36,865 nt of DNA from Priapulus caudatus (lineage: Eukaryota; Priapulida; Priapulimorpha; Priapulimorphida; Priapulidae): the NCBI RefSeq assembly GCF_000485595.1, contig NW_014577197.1, forward strand, positions 28,147 through 65,011, read 5' to 3'. Shown one piece after another: positions 33,041 to 36,865 of this stretch. The position numbers and the translations under genes are program-made. The notes under the pieces were generated by a model that was given only the letters and a program-made list of their open reading frames with translations, did not search any database and had not been told where the DNA came from. Within the stretch, counting starts at the first letter, position 1. Every line of letters starts with the position of its first letter.

Positions 33041-33166
33041 CTAACTACGATGCCGCAGGAGACGAGCGTTGGCACAGCGTCGGCGGGGCGGGTTTGCGGT
33101 CGCATGCGGCGGGCGGCGCGGGCTTGTCGGCTTGCTGAGGATCTCGTAGTCCGACTTCTCGTCCAT
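33041..33166 (-). CDS. Possible coding exon, unidentified
   Basis: On the minus strand an acceptor-like gtttacctcag (exon from 33202) precedes gccATGG at 33166. It opens MDEKSDYEILSKPTSPRRPP and runs 41 codons to TAG at 33041-33043. The GC-rich, non-repetitive block 33045-33240 between two satellite arrays and the good Kozak context suggest a real first coding exon. The downstream half shifts to Arg/Pro-rich sequence and may contain an indel error. I do not recognise the family. No second exon was found. Confidence 0.25.
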   Translation of the reverse strand: MDEKSDYEILSKPTSPRRPPHATANPPRRRCANARLLRHRS

Positions 33167-33248
33167 GGCGGGTCGGTGCTGTGTCTGCGCTCGACGGACG
33201 TACTGAGGTAAACACCTGTCTGAAACACCTGAGGCACATCCCCTGTCA

Positions 33249-34101
33249 CATTTCTCTCCAATCTCTCTTCATCCTCAGACATGCTCTCTCTAGTTCTCTT
33301 CCATCTCTCAGCATTTATCCTCTATATCTCATTATTTCTCTCTCTCTCTCTCTCCACGCTCTCTCATCGGTCAGCATCTTTGCAGCTCGCTTTCCAGCTC
33401 TCAGATATCTCTCAGTATCTCTCTCTATGCTCTCAGTATCTCTCTCTATACTCAGTATCTCTCGCTATCTCTCAGTATCTCTCTCTATCTCTCACATCTC
33501 TTTTCTCTATCTCTCTTCCATCTCTCAGAATCTGTACTATCTCTCTCCATTTCTCTCATCTCTCAGCAGCCTCTCTATCTCTCAGCATCTCTCTCCATCT
33601 CTCAAGTATCTCTTAGTATCTCTCTCCATCCTTTCAGCACTCTCGTCCATTCTCAGCATCTCTGCCCATCTTTCAGGCATCTCTTGCCATCTCTCGATCT
33701 TCTCTCCATCTCTCAGCATATTCTCCATCTTCAGATTTCTCTCTCTATAATCTCATTATTTCTCCTCTATCTCTCATCCTCCCCCTATGTCCATCGGCAA
33801 CTCTCTCAGTATATCTCTCTATCTCTCCTTCCTTCCCTCGCCATCTCTCTCCATCTTCTCAGCATCTCTCAGCATCTCTCCCCATCCTCTCAGCATGATC
33901 TCTCACTATCTCTCAGTATCTCTCTTCATCTCTCAGCATCATTTCTATGAGCTGTGTGGAGGTCATATAGCAATCACACTTGTATTCACACCTGCACACC
34001 TCCCTCTCAGCATCTCTCCTCATCTCTCAGTATCTCTCTATCTCCTAACATCCCTCCCTCTACATCTCCCAGCATCTCTCTCTATCTCTCAGCATCTCTC
34101 T
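33249..34101 (-). repeat. CTCTCAGCATCTCTC minisatellite
   Basis: Degenerate repeats of atctctcagcatctctc and agtatctctctctat cover the region. The same unit as at 26200-26305 is present on the opposite strand, including the interspersed unique segment gagctgtgtggaggtcatat. The Ser/Leu/Ile ORFs are by-products. Confidence 0.92.
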
Positions 34102-34102
34102 A

Positions 34103-34154
34103 GCTGCTGCTGCTGCTGCTGTTACTGTTGCTGCTGCTGCTGCTGTTACTGTTG

Positions 34155-34188
<34 letters not shown>

Positions 34189-34190
34189 GG
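34103..34190 (+). repeat. (CTG)n trinucleotide repeat with TTACTGTTG interruptions
   Basis: gctgctgctgctgctgttactgttg recurs twice, followed by an uninterrupted CTG run ending near 34188. Confidence 0.95.
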
Positions 34191-34196
34191 CTACCA

Positions 34197-34386
34197 CTAC
34201 TCCCGTATATGATCGCGTAATAACCGCGGGGCGCCTATAAGCCGCACCTCAATTTGAATCGGGTAACCAAGTATTGCGCCTAGTATATTTCCCCTCACGG
34301 TATGGCGCACTTATAAACCGCAGAGCAAATACAGGGTTGAAATCTGAGGCCAAATTTGCGGTTATTACGCGAGTATATACGGTAGT
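34197..34386. mobile_element. MITE-like element, CGTATATnnTCGCGTAATAACCGC ends
   Basis: actactcccgtatatgatcg...cgtaataaccgc at the left is mirrored by gcggttattacgcgagtata...cggtagt at the right. About 190 bp; a minus-strand ORF starting inside it is not credible. Confidence 0.8.
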
Positions 34387-36080
34387 CGTTAGTAGAACGT
34401 GATGGTTGCCTGTTGGAGCGAATCGTTTTGGCATTGTTCGTATGTGAGTGAGTGTACGTGCGTTTGTGATAGGAATAGATCGTCTGGTGTATTGTTGTTG
34501 TATTATTAGGAAGGCTTCCATCGCTACGTCTTTCTTCGTATGGTTCCTATGAGCTGTTCATCTTGAGATCATCGTAAAATCGTGTATCGAAAACTCGTCT
34601 TCCTTTGTAAGCGCACGCCGCCTGTCAAGATAGCATCGTTTGTGGATCTGGTTTAAATAGGTGGAATCAAGTGGCTCTAATATAATGATTGTTTTGGTTT
34701 TAGTAGTCCCTTGAATTTGGCTCAGTTGATTATTGGGTTAATATTTGGATTATACCAGACTGCTCAAAAACTATATAGTGATTTCAAAATTATGATTCGT
34801 CGAGTAATTTAATTGTTTTCTACGCAAGTCATCGTTAAGTCCACATTAATTTTAGTACTTTACTAAAAATCGATCTGATTTCCAATGCAAGTGACTTGCT
34901 TGATTACACAAGCGTGCAACTATAGTTATTTCGTTACCTTCAACAATTAATTTTATGAAGTCTCGTACTTAAAATTATTGTGTCCAGAGTTAACATGGAA
35001 TTAACCTATCTGCCAGGGGTGATTGATAGGTAGCTGTAGCCACTCACCGTTGCTGTATGGGCATTCTGCAAACGCTGCTTAAAAAGAAGATGCCGAAAAG
35101 TCTATATTGATCGTTCGCTACCATACAATCAGGAGTAGATAATAGAAGATCTTCTATTATCTACTCCTGATACAATGAACCTGTTGTCTTGTGCATTGAT
35201 ATTAAACAAAATATTTTATAGAATAAAGACATTTTATACACATGTAATTCTTGATTTTCGTTAGTGATTTTCATCCAAAAGTGTATTCCACATTTGTAGA
35301 TTTTGAAGTCAAGGTACGAAGAAGGATCTTCTAACTAAAAGTGTAGCTGTCAATAATGTAATGCAAATGCAGATAGTTGCAAACAAATTGGGTTGTGCAG
35401 CTTTAAAATGTGGCACTAGCGCGCTGTCCTAGGCGGTAACACATTTATTTGAAAAGTTATCTCAGAAATGGACTGGAATGCATCGTTTTGCATCATGCAC
35501 AAATTTATTCGTGTGAGTGCCCTTGGATCTCCCCTCCCCACTAAGTTAAATTAATATGTGCTTGCAAAAGATTCCAACAATGTGCAATTGTGGTTATGAA
35601 TATGTACAATGTCAAAATGCATGGTGGTCATGTCTCGTAGATGAGTTGGCTGTATTTCGCTTTATTTTTGTCTGGAGGTGCAAAGCCCATATATACGTGT
35701 GTGTATAGAGAGAAACAAAAGTGACATGATTTCATGTATCTATCATACTAGGGGGTCGAAGCATTACAATGAAGTCAATAGAAGACGATACATGGTTATT
35801 ATAGCGGCGTCTTTGCTGTTCTAAACAAAAAAATTGTTTACAAGTCTGGACAGTGAATCTGTTGTCATTTAGCGTCAATAACGTGTATGTTGCATACACA
35901 CTAAAATTAAGTAATTTTAATGAATCTTTGTGTCATGCTTACTAAGGCCTGCTGTCTATAGACATTATGCACAAGCACAGTCAAATAAGCATTATCATAT
36001 TCGTCACACACACAGCTACGTTCATTGGCTAAAACAATCGAGTTGCGCGGTTAGGGATTTTCGGAATTATTTAATTTTTA
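34387..36080. other. Intergenic DNA without recognised gene
   Basis: AT-rich, apart from the palindrome at 35128-35171. No supported ORF, splice structure or RNA gene was seen. Confidence 0.45.
35128..35171. repeat. Perfect 44-bp palindrome
   Basis: atcaggagtagataatagaa + ga is followed immediately by its exact reverse complement, centred on AGA|TCT at 35149/35150 with no spacer. Flanks aca on both sides do not pair. Confidence 0.95.
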
Positions 36081-36084
36081 ATGT

Positions 36085-36345
36085 TCAATGAATGACGCAC
36101 TCATTCACTTCCGAAAGCGGGTAAAAATGCCTAATTTTTCCACTTCGGTGCGAAATGCATCGGTCGGGCCTTTTATTATTTACGAAAAGCAAACAGTCTC
36201 GCCAAACACCTACACGCAGTAACGGCCGGGTCACGTCGTTGACCCATTCATGTTCATCCACGAAGAAGGCGGGGCTTATTCTGATTACGGAAATGCGAAA
36301 ATGCAACAAAAGGACGTAGCGCAATGCGCTAAACAGCTTGTTATT
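36085..36345 (-). repeat. Dispersed repeat family 1, copy C (inverted, divergent)
   Basis: The reverse strand shows gaagtggaaaaattaggc, atttttacccgc and neighbouring blocks in the order seen in copies A and B, with many differences. The minus-strand ORF across it has no recognisable features. Confidence 0.4.
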
Positions 36346-36639
36346 TTCGTATTTGTGCCAAACTCTATCGTAGGAAACCGTTCTAGCCTAGCAGAATGCC
36401 CTAGTTCCTGAGATCGGCGATTTGGTGGTCCAATCCAATGGGTCCACATATTTAAAAACATATGGCCGCATCACGTCAAGATGTACATGTAGTAAGATAT
36501 TAGTAATGATGTATACACACTATTCATTAGCATTTAATTCATAAGCATTTACTATGTTATTCATTAGGTGAAATTCATGATTAGAAATAAGATTATTGCC
36601 ACATCAGGGTCTTAGCTAGCGGGGAGGCAAGATGACAGT

Positions 36640-36865
<226 letters not shown>

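Noticed and set aside
33181-34212. Ser/Leu/Ile-rich membrane-like ORFs
   Set aside because: Translations of the CTCTCAGCATCTCTC minisatellite and (CTG)n tract.

Overview
The window is nuclear DNA from an intron-bearing animal. The evidence is: GT-AG spliced genes with metazoan orthologues, AATAAA-type poly(A) signals, abundant short inverted-repeat elements, microsatellites, and a patch of (CCCTAA)n telomere-like repeat, which is unlike the usual arthropod motif. A selenoprotein L gene points to an aquatic animal, because that family is known from fish, aquatic invertebrates and marine bacteria. I cannot name the phylum.

Four real genes lie between 12.2 and 26.0 kb. (1) A C6orf120/UPF0669 secreted-protein homologue, + strand, coding in one exon. 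(2) A selenoprotein L (SelL) gene, + strand, one coding exon, whose frame is broken only by two TGA codons. They sit exactly as U-x-x-U at the redox site of a thioredoxin/AhpC-TSA-like domain. Its 3' UTR carries two SECIS-like stem-loops about 240 nt apart. (3) An Aven (apoptosis and caspase activation inhibitor) homologue, - strand, five exons reconstructed. (4) NAA40/NatD (N-alpha-acetyltransferase 40), + strand, eight exons reconstructed; the last coding exon is missing at an assembly gap. SelL and Aven are convergent, Aven and NAA40 divergent. The first two genes have very GC-rich coding exons; the other two are compositionally ordinary. I see no functional link among the four.

Layout. 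0-12 kb: gene-poor, with three dispersed repeat families, several foldback (MITE-like) elements, and a ~780 bp ACGC/ACGTGTAC array of alternating purine-pyrimidine. 12.2-15.7 kb: C6orf120 and SelL. 15.8-16.2 kb: pogo/Tigger-like MITE. 16.3-18.3 kb: Aven. 18.3-21.9 kb: foldback elements, one enclosing telomere-like repeats. 22.0-26.0 kb: NAA40 with a ~146 bp satellite in one intron. 26.3 kb: 25-N gap. 26.3-34.2 kb: low-complexity DNA, dominated by a ~5 kb array of a 32-bp satellite that looks like unpolished long-read sequence, then CT-rich minisatellite and (CTG)n. 34.2-36.9 kb: one MITE, a perfect 44-bp palindrome, a dispersed repeat copy and a terminal (GA)n tract.

The most interesting signal is the SelL locus: two Sec codons in a UxxU motif together with two candidate SECIS elements. 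Published eukaryotic SelL genes were described as using a single SECIS.
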